64,000 nt of DNA, taken from NCBI RefSeq assembly GCF_900112205.1, contig NZ_FOKW01000007.1, forward strand, positions 186,001-250,000, in the 5' to 3' direction. The translations under genes and the position numbers were made by a program. Shown here piece by piece: positions 45,137 to 52,927 of this stretch. A model generated the notes under the pieces. It made no database searches, had not been told where the DNA came from, and saw only the letters and a list, made by a program, of their open reading frames with translations. Source of the stretch: Natronobacterium haloterrestre (GTDB lineage: Archaea > Halobacteriota > Halobacteria > Halobacteriales > Natrialbaceae). Positions within the stretch are counted from its first letter, which is position 1. Each line of letters starts with the position of its first letter.

Positions 45137-46224
45137 GCGCGGACAACGAGCAAGAAGCCAGAGAACAGTTGATCGATCTCGCGGCGCAGTTCTACGACCA
45201 GTTCGAACTGGGCGAGATCCCTCACATGTCCGTGCCGACGCGGACGAAGAACAACATCGAGTACGACGAGGAGAAGGACGTCTGGGTCTACGGCGACCGG
45301 GAGTCGACCCGTTCGGCGAACTCCGTCCGCGGCGCACGGAAGCTGTTGAAGGCCGTGTACACGATCGAGTTCCTCGCCGACCAGCTCGACGAAGGCCGGT
45401 CGTCGACCCTGCGTGAACTCTACTACCTCTCGGAGAGCTGGGACAACGAGGAGGCCCAGTTCTCGGATCAGGACGAGTCGAACCAGCTCGTCGAGGACTT
45501 AGAGATCGTGTCGGGCGCGACCCGCGAGGACTTCCACATGCGCCCCGAGGAGTCGGGTGCGACGATCATGGGTCCGCTGCACCTGCGCGAGCAGACTCGC
45601 CGGGGGGAACGCGAGATCCACTGCCAGAAGGACGTCGGCGAGGGCGGCTACCAGATCCCGAACAACCCGGATACGATCGAGTTCCTCGACTGTGACGCCG
45701 ACTTCATCCTCGCCGTCGAGACCGGTGGGATGCGCGACCGGCTCGTCGAGAACGGGTTCGACGACGAGTACAACGCCCTGATCGTCCACCTCAAGGGCCA
45801 GCCCGCACGGGCGACCCGCCGCATCACCAAGCGACTCCACGACGAACTCGATCTCCCCGTGACGGTCTTTACGGACGGTGACCCGTGGTCGTACCGGATC
45901 TACGGCTCCGTCGCCTACGGGTCGATCAAGTCGGCCCACCTCTCAGAGTACCTGGCGACGCCCGAGGCCCAGTTCATCGGTATCCAGCCGGCCGACATCG
46001 TCGAGTACGAACTGCCGACCGACCCGCTCTCGGACTCGGACGTCAACGCCTTAGAGAGCGAACTCGAGGACCCACGCTTCCAGACCGACTACTGGGAGGA
46101 ACAGATCGAACTCCAACTCGAGATCGAGAAGAAGTCCGAACAGCAGTCGCTGGCGTCCCACGGCCTGGACTTCGTGACGGAGACGTACCTGCCGGAGCGA
46201 CTCGACGAGATGGGCGTCCTGTGA
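45133..46224 (+). CDS. top6A: DNA topoisomerase VI subunit A
   Basis: A 363-residue Spo11-like subunit overlapping top6B by four bases (ATGA). The WHD region has [12 protein letters not shown], where Y97 or Y98 is the catalytic tyrosine that attacks DNA. The TOPRIM domain carries the [18 protein letters not shown] acidic pair. Together with Top6B it forms the A2B2 type II enzyme that decatenates and relaxes DNA with 2-base overhangs. Confidence 0.96.
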   Translation: MSADNEQEAREQLIDLAAQFYDQFELGEIPHMSVPTRTKNNIEYDEEKDVWVYGDRESTRSANSVRGARKLLKAVYTIEFLADQLDEGRSSTLRELYYLSESWDNEEAQFSDQDESNQLVEDLEIVSGATREDFHMRPEESGATIMGPLHLREQTRRGEREIHCQKDVGEGGYQIPNNPDTIEFLDCDADFILAVETGGMRDRLVENGFDDEYNALIVHLKGQPARATRRITKRLHDELDLPVTVFTDGDPWSYRIYGSVAYGSIKSAHLSEYLATPEAQFIGIQPADIVEYELPTDPLSDSDVNALESELEDPRFQTDYWEEQIELQLEIEKKSEQQSLASHGLDFVTETYLPERLDEMGVL

Positions 46225-46227
46225 ACC

Positions 46228-46304
46228 GCCTCGGGGTCAAGTGGTTCGAGAGACTTCCTCTCTCGTCATCACGGAAGACGAAGTCTTCCGTACGACTCCG
46301 AGGC
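46228..46304. other. Structured inverted-repeat element (three-way junction), possible IS200/IS605 end or small RNA
   Basis: An outer stem pairs GCCTCGGGGTC (46228-46238) with GACTCCGAGGC (46294-46304), ten Watson-Crick pairs and one G-T. Inside are two hairpins: CGAGAGA/TCTCTCG (46247-46265) and a perfect 9-bp stem with a 3-base loop, ACGGAAGAC/GTCTTCCGT (46271-46291). It lies directly after the top6A stop. The architecture resembles right ends and associated structured RNA of IS200/IS605-type elements and haloarchaeal palindrome-associated elements. No tnpB is present, so it would be a remnant. Confidence 0.7.
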
Positions 46305-46389
46305 ACTCGGCCTGTTCCGTCTGTAGACGGGAACGGGACGTCACCGGTTTTCGACGGGATCGAAAGCGGAGAATCGGGTTTCGGATCCG

Positions 46390-47736
46390 CTACAGGTAGC
46401 CGAACTCGTGGGCTGCGCCCATGAGGCCGAACAAAAGCACCAGGGCCAGGCCGACGCTGTAGTAGGCGATCCACTTGCGGGAGGGCTGGAACGGTTCGGG
46501 CAGATGCTCCCTGACGACGTACCAGTTCGCGGGGTAGAACAGGATTTCGGTGACCGCAAGCAGTGCGGAGATCCAGATCAGGAACGTCACCGGTACGGTC
46601 CCGACGGTGAGGACGACGCCGCAACTGACCGCGACGATACCGACGACGACCAACTTCCGGATCGGTTCGCTGTCCAGGTCCTCGCGCTCGAGCGCCATCG
46701 GGAGGACGTCGGCAGTCGCACGCGACGCGCCGTCGAGCAGCGTGATGACCGTCGAGTAGAGCGCGGCGAACGCACCGAGGACCATCGCGTAGTAGGACCA
46801 CTCGCCGAAGGACTCGCTTAGAATGTCACCGATCGCGACCGCGAGGTTCGCGTCTTCGGGTGGGTTGGGGTAGAGGACGTTCGACGCCAGGAGCACCATC
46901 GCGACGATGAGTACGAAACTGAATACGTAGCCGATGTTGAAGTCACGCCGTCCGGTTCGAATCCAGGCACGGATGTAATCGTGATGCCGCTCGTCGTCCG
47001 GATCGAGGCCCCGTTCCCGGAGTTCGCCCGCCCCTTCCCCCTTGGCCATGCTCCAGCTACCGATGAGGACGCTCGTGCTGAATCCGGTCGGGGCGAACCC
47101 GGCTGCGGCGGCGAAGAGGCCGACGAACAGCGGCCCGGTGAGGTCCGGGGCGGTAAACGTCGTCTCGACGACGACCTCGCCCGAGGGTGGGCCGACCAGG
47201 ACGCCCACCAGGACGAGCACACCGAGCGCGATCGTAAACCCCATTAAAAGTTTCTCGAGGAGGCTGTACCGTGCGAATAGTACGAGCGCACCCGCGAGGC
47301 CGACGCAGGCGACGAACGCCTGCGGGAACGAAAGCGGGGTCAGGGCCTCGACGAAGGCCGCGGTGCTCATCCCGACGGCGGCCGTGATCCCGGTGTAAGC
47401 GACCGTAAAGACTGCGACGGTGAACCACTGCATCCAGTTTTTGGGGCCAGGGATGTCGCCGTACGCCTCGACGGGGTTCCCGCCGACCCCGTAGTTGTAG
47501 CGGATCCCGAGTTCCCAGCCGCCGTACTTCGCGAGGTAGATGATGGCGAACACCCAGATCGCGAAGAGGCCGAACGTCCCTCCGAGCGTCGGTGCGAGGA
47601 CGATGTGACTCCCGCCGATGCCGATCAGCGCCCAGAGCATCGACGGCCCGAAGTGGTTCTTGAAGAAACCGGCCCACTCCGAGGACGGGTAGGTGAGATC
47701 CGGTTCGTCGGTCGTCTCAGTGGACACGCCGCTCAC
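46390..47736 (-). CDS. NRAMP-related transporter lacking canonical metal motifs
   Basis: A 448-residue membrane protein with about eleven helices and the NRAMP overall arrangement. The helix-1 motif is GIGGSHIVLAPTLGG in place of DPGN, and helix 6 has GFAPTGFS in place of the usual MPH. It is therefore likely to carry a substrate other than Mn2+/Fe2+, or to be a divergent member (some NRAMP relatives move Mg2+ or Al3+). The start at 47736 gives an acidic N-terminus. An inverted repeat sits at the predicted transcription start (47832-47854). Confidence 0.78.
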   Translation of the reverse strand: MSGVSTETTDEPDLTYPSSEWAGFFKNHFGPSMLWALIGIGGSHIVLAPTLGGTFGLFAIWVFAIIYLAKYGGWELGIRYNYGVGGNPVEAYGDIPGPKNWMQWFTVAVFTVAYTGITAAVGMSTAAFVEALTPLSFPQAFVACVGLAGALVLFARYSLLEKLLMGFTIALGVLVLVGVLVGPPSGEVVVETTFTAPDLTGPLFVGLFAAAAGFAPTGFSTSVLIGSWSMAKGEGAGELRERGLDPDDERHHDYIRAWIRTGRRDFNIGYVFSFVLIVAMVLLASNVLYPNPPEDANLAVAIGDILSESFGEWSYYAMVLGAFAALYSTVITLLDGASRATADVLPMALEREDLDSEPIRKLVVVGIVAVSCGVVLTVGTVPVTFLIWISALLAVTEILFYPANWYVVREHLPEPFQPSRKWIAYYSVGLALVLLFGLMGAAHEFGYL

Positions 47737-47831
47737 CCGTCTCGGCGCTCGTGTCCGTGGTGGACGTTCCGATAGCCGACGCCTGCCCTGCGCTCTGTGA
47801 CAACGCGTTACGCTTTGTACGAATGTTGGAA

Positions 47832-47854
47832 TACCGCATGGGTTCTATGCGGTA
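47832..47854 (-). promoter_or_regulatory. Inverted repeat overlapping the predicted start of the NRAMP-like transcript
   Basis: TACCGCAT and ATGCGGTA form a perfect 8-bp inverted repeat with a 7-base spacer. A TATA-like GATATAAGTAA on the minus strand (47868-47878) predicts transcription start near 47845, inside the repeat, with a leader of about 110 bases to the ATG. This layout is typical of a repressor operator, perhaps of a metal regulator. Confidence 0.6.
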
Positions 47855-47866
47855 ATTTGTGACACG

Positions 47867-47878
47867 TTACTTATATCC
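47867..47878 (-). promoter_or_regulatory. TATA box for the NRAMP-like gene
   Basis: Minus strand GATATAAGTAA about 27 bases before the inverted repeat. It is the only good TATA-like element between the gene and the MBL hydrolase. Confidence 0.5.
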
Positions 47879-47922
47879 GCGGATTTGCCCTCGAGTGTAC
47901 AGGTGTGTTCATCACTCCCTGC

Positions 47923-48630
47923 TCAGGGGGTGTCGAGAACGACCGGGACGCCGCGCTTCGCGAGGTCGAGGACGAACGCCTCCTCGTCGGCCTCGGTCTC
48001 GGCGTCGGTGTCGTAGTGGACCGGTACCACGAGGTCCGGTTCGACGCGCTCGGCGAAGTCCGCCGCTTCGTGGCGATCCATTGTGACCGTGCCGCCGATC
48101 GGCGGGAGCAGGAGGTCGGCGGCCACCTCATCGTGGAACGGCAGAACGTCGGTGTCGCCTGGCCAGAACGCCGTGACGCCGTCGACCGTGACGCCGAAGC
48201 CACATCCTTCACCCTCCGGGTGGTACGGCGTCCCCTCGTCGTCGGTGTGGGGGCCCGCCGGATCGTTGTACGCCGGCGTCGTGTACAGGTCGAGCGGGCC
48301 CAGGACGAACGATTCGTCCGCGCGGACGCGTTCGACGTCGTACGGGAGGCGTTCGGGTTGGGTCTCGACCCCGTCGATCGCCGCCGCGTCGACGGACTCG
48401 TGGACGACGACGATCGCGTCCTCGTGTGCGACTCGACGGATCGAGTCGGGATCGTAGTGGTGCCCGTGCGAGACCAGGATCAGGTCGCCGTCCCGGGGCT
48501 CTTGTCCCTCGAGCACGCCGTACCGTTCCGGACCTGGATCGATGTAGATGACAGCGCCGGTCCGTCCCTCGAGACGGACGGCCGCGTGGCCGAACCAGTC
48601 GACTGTTACTGCGCCGAAGCGAACGCTCAT
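47923..48630 (-). CDS. MBL-fold metallo-hydrolase
   Basis: A 235-residue protein in the beta-lactamase superfamily (UlaG/YcgK-like group). The metal motif is VSHGHHYDPDS, then PGDTDVLPFHDE and VPVHYDTD. The short form and N-terminal VDWFGHAAVRLEG indicate a cytoplasmic hydrolase of unknown substrate. It is convergent with no partner and stands alone. Confidence 0.87.
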   Translation of the reverse strand: MSVRFGAVTVDWFGHAAVRLEGRTGAVIYIDPGPERYGVLEGQEPRDGDLILVSHGHHYDPDSIRRVAHEDAIVVVHESVDAAAIDGVETQPERLPYDVERVRADESFVLGPLDLYTTPAYNDPAGPHTDDEGTPYHPEGEGCGFGVTVDGVTAFWPGDTDVLPFHDEVAADLLLPPIGGTVTMDRHEAADFAERVEPDLVVPVHYDTDAETEADEEAFVLDLAKRGVPVVLDTP

Positions 48631-48772
48631 GGAGGTCGGTTCTACCGAGGTTCCGAAAAGCGTTGGCTTCGCTGCGACCGGACTCGCGGCCCAGGGATCG
48701 TCAATGATTAATAGACATATAACCGGAACATATATAATAGCAATCCCGGTTGTTTTATAAAGAAGGCGAAAG

Positions 48773-48782
48773 CTTTATATGC
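48773..48782 (+). promoter_or_regulatory. TATA box of tfb
   Basis: CTTTATATGC predicts transcription start near 48805, leaving a leader of about 65 bases rich in C/G hairpin-forming sequence (CACCCGGGAG). Further TATA-like strings upstream (48730-48740, 48753-48760) could give alternative starts. Confidence 0.5.
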
Positions 48783-48870
48783 GTTACGGCCTTACCCTAT
48801 GTTAGCCGAGGCGACCGGGTTTCTTCTGGTTACCCCACCCGGGAGCCCCGAGTAACCGACCCAATACATC

Positions 48871-49848
48871 ATGACGAACATCCGAACCTATACCAACGAA
48901 CGAGAGAAGGAGAGTGAGGAAACGGAACGGCAGGAGCGAGCCGAGGAGCAAGAGCACTGCCCCGAGTGTGGCGGCCGCCTCGTATCGGACGCCGAGCACG
49001 CCGAAACGGTCTGTGCGGACTGTGGGCTCGTCGTCGAAGAGGACGAGATCGACCGTGGCCCCGAATGGCGCGCGTTCGACGCCGCCGAGAAGGACGAGAA
49101 GAGCCGCGTCGGCGCCCCGACGACGAACATGATGCACGACCAGGGCCTGTCGACGAACATCGGCTGGCAGGACAAAGACGCCTACGGGAAGGCCCTCTCG
49201 AGCCGCCAGCGCCAGAAGATGCAGCGCCTGCGCACCTGGAACGAGCGGTTCCGAACCCGCGACTCGAAGGAGCGCAACCTCAAGCAGGCACTCGGCGAGA
49301 TCGACCGCATGGCCTCGGCGCTCGGCCTCCCGGAGAACGTCCGCGAGACCGCGTCGGTGATCTACCGCCGCGCCCTCGAGGAGGACCTCCTGCCGGGCCG
49401 TTCGATCGAGGGCGTCGCGACGGCGTCGCTGTACGCCGCCGCCCGCCAGGCCGGCACCCCGCGCAGCCTCGACGAGATCTCGGCGGTCAGCCGCGTCGAC
49501 AAGATGGAACTGACCCGGACGTACCGCTACGTCATCCGGGAACTCGGCCTCGAGGTTCAGCCGGCCGACCCCGAGAGCTACGTACCGCGGTTCGTCAGCG
49601 ATCTCGACCTCTCGGACGAGACCGAGCGCATGGCCCGCGAACTCCTCGACTCGGCCCGCAAGGAGGGCGTCCACAGCGGCAAGTCGCCCGTCGGCCTCGC
49701 GGCCGCCGGCGTCTACGCTGCCGCCCTGCTGACCAACGAGAAGGTCACCCAGAACGAGGTCAGCGAAGTCGCCAGCATCTCGGAAGTGACCATCCGCAAC
49801 CGATACAAGGAGCTTCTCGAGGCCTCGGACACGGCCGCCCCGGCCTAA
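48871..49848 (+). CDS. tfb: Transcription initiation factor IIB
   Basis: A 325-residue TFB. The N-terminal zinc ribbon is CPEC...CADC (residues 30-51), followed by the B-reader/B-linker (GPEWRAFDAAE) and two cyclin-like repeats (about 125-300) that bind TBP-DNA. One of several TFB paralogues expected in a haloarchaeon. The leader is unusually long for this organism, with possible secondary structure. Confidence 0.96.
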   Translation: MTNIRTYTNEREKESEETERQERAEEQEHCPECGGRLVSDAEHAETVCADCGLVVEEDEIDRGPEWRAFDAAEKDEKSRVGAPTTNMMHDQGLSTNIGWQDKDAYGKALSSRQRQKMQRLRTWNERFRTRDSKERNLKQALGEIDRMASALGLPENVRETASVIYRRALEEDLLPGRSIEGVATASLYAAARQAGTPRSLDEISAVSRVDKMELTRTYRYVIRELGLEVQPADPESYVPRFVSDLDLSDETERMARELLDSARKEGVHSGKSPVGLAAAGVYAAALLTNEKVTQNEVSEVASISEVTIRNRYKELLEASDTAAPA

Positions 49849-49973
49849 GGGGGAGACGTCGGTTCGGTGCCGTTGTAGTCGGGTCGATGCGGTGACGTCG
49901 GAGTTGTAGGATGCGATTTTCCCTGCGTACGAGTGCGACAAAGTTTTTCACGCCTGGTGTGTAACTCCATAAC

Positions 49974-50153
49974 ATGGATGAAACGACAGTGCAACTGTTG
50001 TGTCCGGAATGTGCGAAAGATTGGCAGACCGCGCCCGGCGAACTTCCGGAGTCCACGGCGATGTTTCACTGCCCGAACTGTCACGCATCTCGGCGGATGG
50101 CCGAGTTCATGCGGACCGATCGTGACCTCCAGACGCTGAAGCAACTCGGTTGA
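49974..50153 (+). CDS. Zinc-finger microprotein, 59 residues
   Basis: A 59-residue frame from the ATG at 49974: MDETTVQLLCPECAKDW, then FHCPNCHASRRMAEF. Two CxxC pairs (C10/C13 and C33/C36) make a small zinc ribbon. The frame is short and easily missed. It has a similar architecture to the 42-residue microprotein at 21753 but a different sequence. Function unknown; such proteins influence stress, motility or biofilm in related haloarchaea. Confidence 0.78.
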   Translation: MDETTVQLLCPECAKDWQTAPGELPESTAMFHCPNCHASRRMAEFMRTDRDLQTLKQLG

Positions 50154-50514
50154 CTTCTTTTCCAGTGCGATTTTGACGCCTGAAACCGGGGTCGAGCATA
50201 CTCGAACGCCGACCGAAGGGCGCGGCCTACGGGCGCCGGCAAAGTAACCGCTTCGATTCGAATGCCTCGAGGGGTGGCCCGGCTTCGCTCGTCCGAGCCC
50301 GGGGAAACACTGGACTTCCGACCGGAAGGGAACGATAAATCGATCCTTACCCTACCGTTGGTCGAGTATAGCCGTTTCTTCCACGAGTTTCGATTCGTTA
50401 GAGACCCTCTTCGAAGGGTTAGCGAAAACGATAGTCTCGACCGCTCATACGGGTCGTATGGTAACGCGACTCAAGATAATAATATAACCCTGCAGTGGAT
50501 AGGAGAGCATGGTT
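50154..50514. other. Intergenic region with operator-like repeats and the UPF0058 promoter
   Basis: About 360 bases with no supported gene. Two short hairpin-forming sequences, ACCCT(CTTCGA)AGGGT near 50404-50418 and CATAC(GGGTC)GTATG at 50446-50460, lie just upstream of a TATA box (ATAATATAACC, ~50479-50489) that drives the 50515 gene. Confidence 0.5.
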
Positions 50515-50751
50515 ATGAAGAAGCAGGAACTCATCCACCTTCACGGTCTTCTCGCCGAAGTATCCAACCAGTGTGCAGAGTGGGAGGACTGTGAGATCGA
50601 CCTCGACGAGTACGAATCCCTCGGTATTCGACCGACATCGATTCACAAATCGAAGACTGACCACAAAGCTGCTGTTTTCGCCCTCGCCAGCGGAATCACG
50701 ACCAACATGCGCGAGGACGAACAGGAAGCCGTCGCCGCTACTGCCGACTGA
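50515..50751 (+). CDS. UPF0058 family protein
   Basis: A 78-residue protein; the ATG at 50515 gives the family start MKKQELIHLHGLLAEV, and an in-frame ATG six bases earlier is possible. It has a helix-rich fold with a conserved His pair near the start and a single cysteine pair (QCAEWEDCE) that may bind a metal. UPF0058 is archaeal and of unknown function. The TATA box supports a leaderless transcript. Confidence 0.85.
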   Translation: MKKQELIHLHGLLAEVSNQCAEWEDCEIDLDEYESLGIRPTSIHKSKTDHKAAVFALASGITTNMREDEQEAVAATAD

Positions 50752-51048
50752 GTATCCCGACGTATCCTGCGGTCCTAACAAACCCATAACTGGCGAGACT
50801 GTCACCGCTGTTTCGCTCTCTACTACTGGTTGAAAACGAAACGTCCGATAGTGCACCCGGTAACCAGTTGTTATTTCGTCGGGTCTCGATGGTGGGGGCA
50901 CCACTGCACTGTCAACAGGGAAATCACCCGACGCGAATCCTTCGGCGAGACGGGGAGTCCGCTGCAGGAGAAGGCGGTCCGAAGGTCGCGGGTATCGGTC
51001 GTCGCTCTCGTGTCGACGAGTCGATGCTCGAGTCCCGGAGACGGCCGG
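50752..51048. other. Intergenic region between convergent genes
   Basis: About 300 bases with no supported gene or clear repeat. The open frames are shadows. A termination zone of both flanking genes is likely. Confidence 0.35.
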
Positions 51049-51555
51049 TTATTCGACCAGGTCTTCGAACTCCGGGAGGACTTCGTCGTCTTCCTCGTCC
51101 GCATTACCGGCGTCGTCGGCCTCGTCGGATCCCCCGGACTCCGACTCCTCGTCCTCGGTTTCGGACTCCGGTTCCGCTTCGGTTTCAGTTTCAGTTTCCG
51201 TTTCGTCTTCGATTTCTTCCTCTTCCAGTACCTCGACTTCCGTGACCTCGAGTGGAATGTTCTCGAGCCGTTGGCCGATCTCCTTGCGTGCGATGCGCGA
51301 GGCGTGTTCCTCGCGCTCGACGTTGAAGACGGTCATCTCGAGCTCGAGTGCGACCAGTGCCTCGTCGGCCGCGATGAACGCGGGCGGCAGTTCCTCCCCG
51401 GATGGGGAGGTCCGTTCGCCCATGTTGATCTCGACGTAGTTCAAGTCAGGGTTCAACATCTCTCCCGTCTTCGAGATGGCGATGCGAATCGCCTCGTCTT
51501 CCGTCTCAACGTCGAATACCGGCACGGCAGCTTCGACGACAACCCTGCAGTTCAT
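51049..51555 (-). CDS. UPF0212/DUF555 family protein with altered cysteine motif
   Basis: A 168-residue protein. MNCRVVVEAAVPVFDVETEDEAIRIAISKTGEMLNPDL and NVEREEHASRIARKEIGQRLENIPLEV are the family's conserved blocks. The CxxC that I expect in this family after GxRT reads SPSG here, so the possible zinc site is missing. A long acidic Glu/Asp/Ser tail follows (about 115-160). Function of UPF0212 is unknown; it is found across euryarchaea. Confidence 0.85.
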   Translation of the reverse strand: MNCRVVVEAAVPVFDVETEDEAIRIAISKTGEMLNPDLNYVEINMGERTSPSGEELPPAFIAADEALVALELEMTVFNVEREEHASRIARKEIGQRLENIPLEVTEVEVLEEEEIEDETETETETEAEPESETEDEESESGGSDEADDAGNADEEDDEVLPEFEDLVE

Positions 51556-51761
51556 ACCTAGACATTGTGTCGCCTACAGTATCAAGGTTCGCCTCGACCC
51601 CCCATTTTCGTGGGCGAGGCGGGCATCAGCCTCGAGCGTGTCTCCGACTTCCCATCCCCGTCTCCCATTTTCGACCCCACTGTGAGCGGGCGAAACCGCG
51701 CTCGACCCGCTTTCGCTCGGCTTCGAAAGGTCCAAGCCGCCGCCCTCGAAGCACCCCACGA

Positions 51762-52667
51762 ATGGAAACCGGAACGATCCCGCTTGCGGACCTCTCCGGC
51801 GGCCTCGATCTCTACCTGACGCTCGAGAGCGGACAGAGCTACCTCTGGCGGCGCGAAGACGGCGGAATGTACGCCGGGGAGCGGCCCGGCGACGCCTGGT
51901 ACTACACCGTCGTCGACGACGCCTCGAGCGGGTCGGAGCCGGACGTGATCCGCGTCCGAACCCGTGACGGTCGCCTCGAGTGGGAGTCGACGGCCGACGA
52001 CGCCGAGGCGACCGTCCGCCGACTCCTGCGGCTCGACGACGACCTCGAGTCGATCGTCGCCGCCGCACCCGACGATCCGCTGCTGACCGACGCCTACGAG
52101 GCCCACCGCGGGTTGCGGCTGGTCGCCGATTCGGCCTTCGGCTGTCTGATCTCGTTTATTTGCTCGGCCCAGATGCGCGTGAGCCGCATCCACTCGATGG
52201 TGTCGGCGCTGGCCCGGGAGTACGGCGATCCGGTCGAGTTCGACGGCCGGACCTATCACGCGTTCCCGACGCCCGAACGGCTCGCGGCCGCGACCGAGGA
52301 CGAACTCCGCGAGTTAGGCCTCGGCTACCGCGCGCCGTACGTCGTCCGTACGGCGGAGATGGTCGCCGAGGGCGAGGCCCACCCGGAGGACGCGCGCGAC
52401 CTCGAGTACGAGGCGGCGCGGGACTACCTCGGCCGGTTCGTCGGCGTCGGCGACAAGGTGGCCGACTGCGTGCTTCTGTTCTCGCTCGGGTTCGACGAGG
52501 CCGTGCCGCTCGACACCTGGATCAGGTCGGCGATCGAGGACTACTACCCGGAGTGCGATCGGGGGTCCTACGCCGCCACGTCGCGGGCGATCCGCGAACG
52601 GTTCGGCGGCGAGTACGCGGGATACGCCCAGACGTACGTCTTCCATCACCTGCGAACCGGGGAGTGA
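51762..52667 (+). CDS. ogg: OGG1-type 8-oxoguanine DNA glycosylase/lyase
   Basis: A 301-residue protein from the ATG at 51762. The HhH-GPD region reads GVGDKVADCVLLFSLGFDEAVPLDTW, with K232 and D251 as the catalytic lysine and aspartate. The N-terminal beta domain (SGQSYLWRREDG) resembles the OGG1 family. It removes 8-oxoguanine and cleaves the strand in base excision repair. Confidence 0.9.
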   Translation: METGTIPLADLSGGLDLYLTLESGQSYLWRREDGGMYAGERPGDAWYYTVVDDASSGSEPDVIRVRTRDGRLEWESTADDAEATVRRLLRLDDDLESIVAAAPDDPLLTDAYEAHRGLRLVADSAFGCLISFICSAQMRVSRIHSMVSALAREYGDPVEFDGRTYHAFPTPERLAAATEDELRELGLGYRAPYVVRTAEMVAEGEAHPEDARDLEYEAARDYLGRFVGVGDKVADCVLLFSLGFDEAVPLDTWIRSAIEDYYPECDRGSYAATSRAIRERFGGEYAGYAQTYVFHHLRTGE

Positions 52668-52678
52668 GCGCCTGAGGA

Positions 52679-52927
52679 TCAGTCCTCGTAGTCGGTACGA
52701 CCCGTCAGTGCCCAGTAGGCCTGCGAGACGATCGTAACCGCGAAAACCACCGCGAGGACCGCGACGACAGCCAGCGCGGCGGTGCGCCCGAGGAGGTAGT
52801 ACGCGAGCCCGCCGGCGAAGAGGACGAACAGGACCGATCCGAACGCGAGTTCGAACAGCTCGCGGACGGTCGCGCGGCTCGTCGAGAGGTCGACGAACTC
52901 GTCCTCGAGTCGGTCGAGAACACCCAT
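52679..52927 (-). CDS. Small two-helix membrane protein
   Basis: An 82-residue protein with two hydrophobic segments (about 28-46 and 50-72), and an acidic N-terminal helix (DRLEDEFVDLS). The start overlaps the stop of the beta-CASP gene by one base (TGATG), so it is translationally coupled to it. No family is recognised; a membrane-anchored partner is possible. Confidence 0.75.
   Translation of the reverse strand: MGVLDRLEDEFVDLSTSRATVRELFELAFGSVLFVLFAGGLAYYLLGRTAALAVVAVLAVVFAVTIVSQAYWALTGRTDYED

Noticed and set aside
43052-45337. 761-codon open frame on the minus strand
   Set aside because: It lies opposite top6B and shows low-complexity Arg/Asp composition. The top6B reading is supported by conserved motifs.
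46954-46964. GGTTCGAATCC, resembling a tRNA T-loop
   Set aside because: It falls inside the NRAMP-like coding frame and no cloverleaf can be built around it.
50446-50460. CATAC-GGGTC-GTATG inverted repeat
   Set aside because: Five base pairs only. It may be an operator for the UPF0058 gene, but is too short to claim as more than a note.
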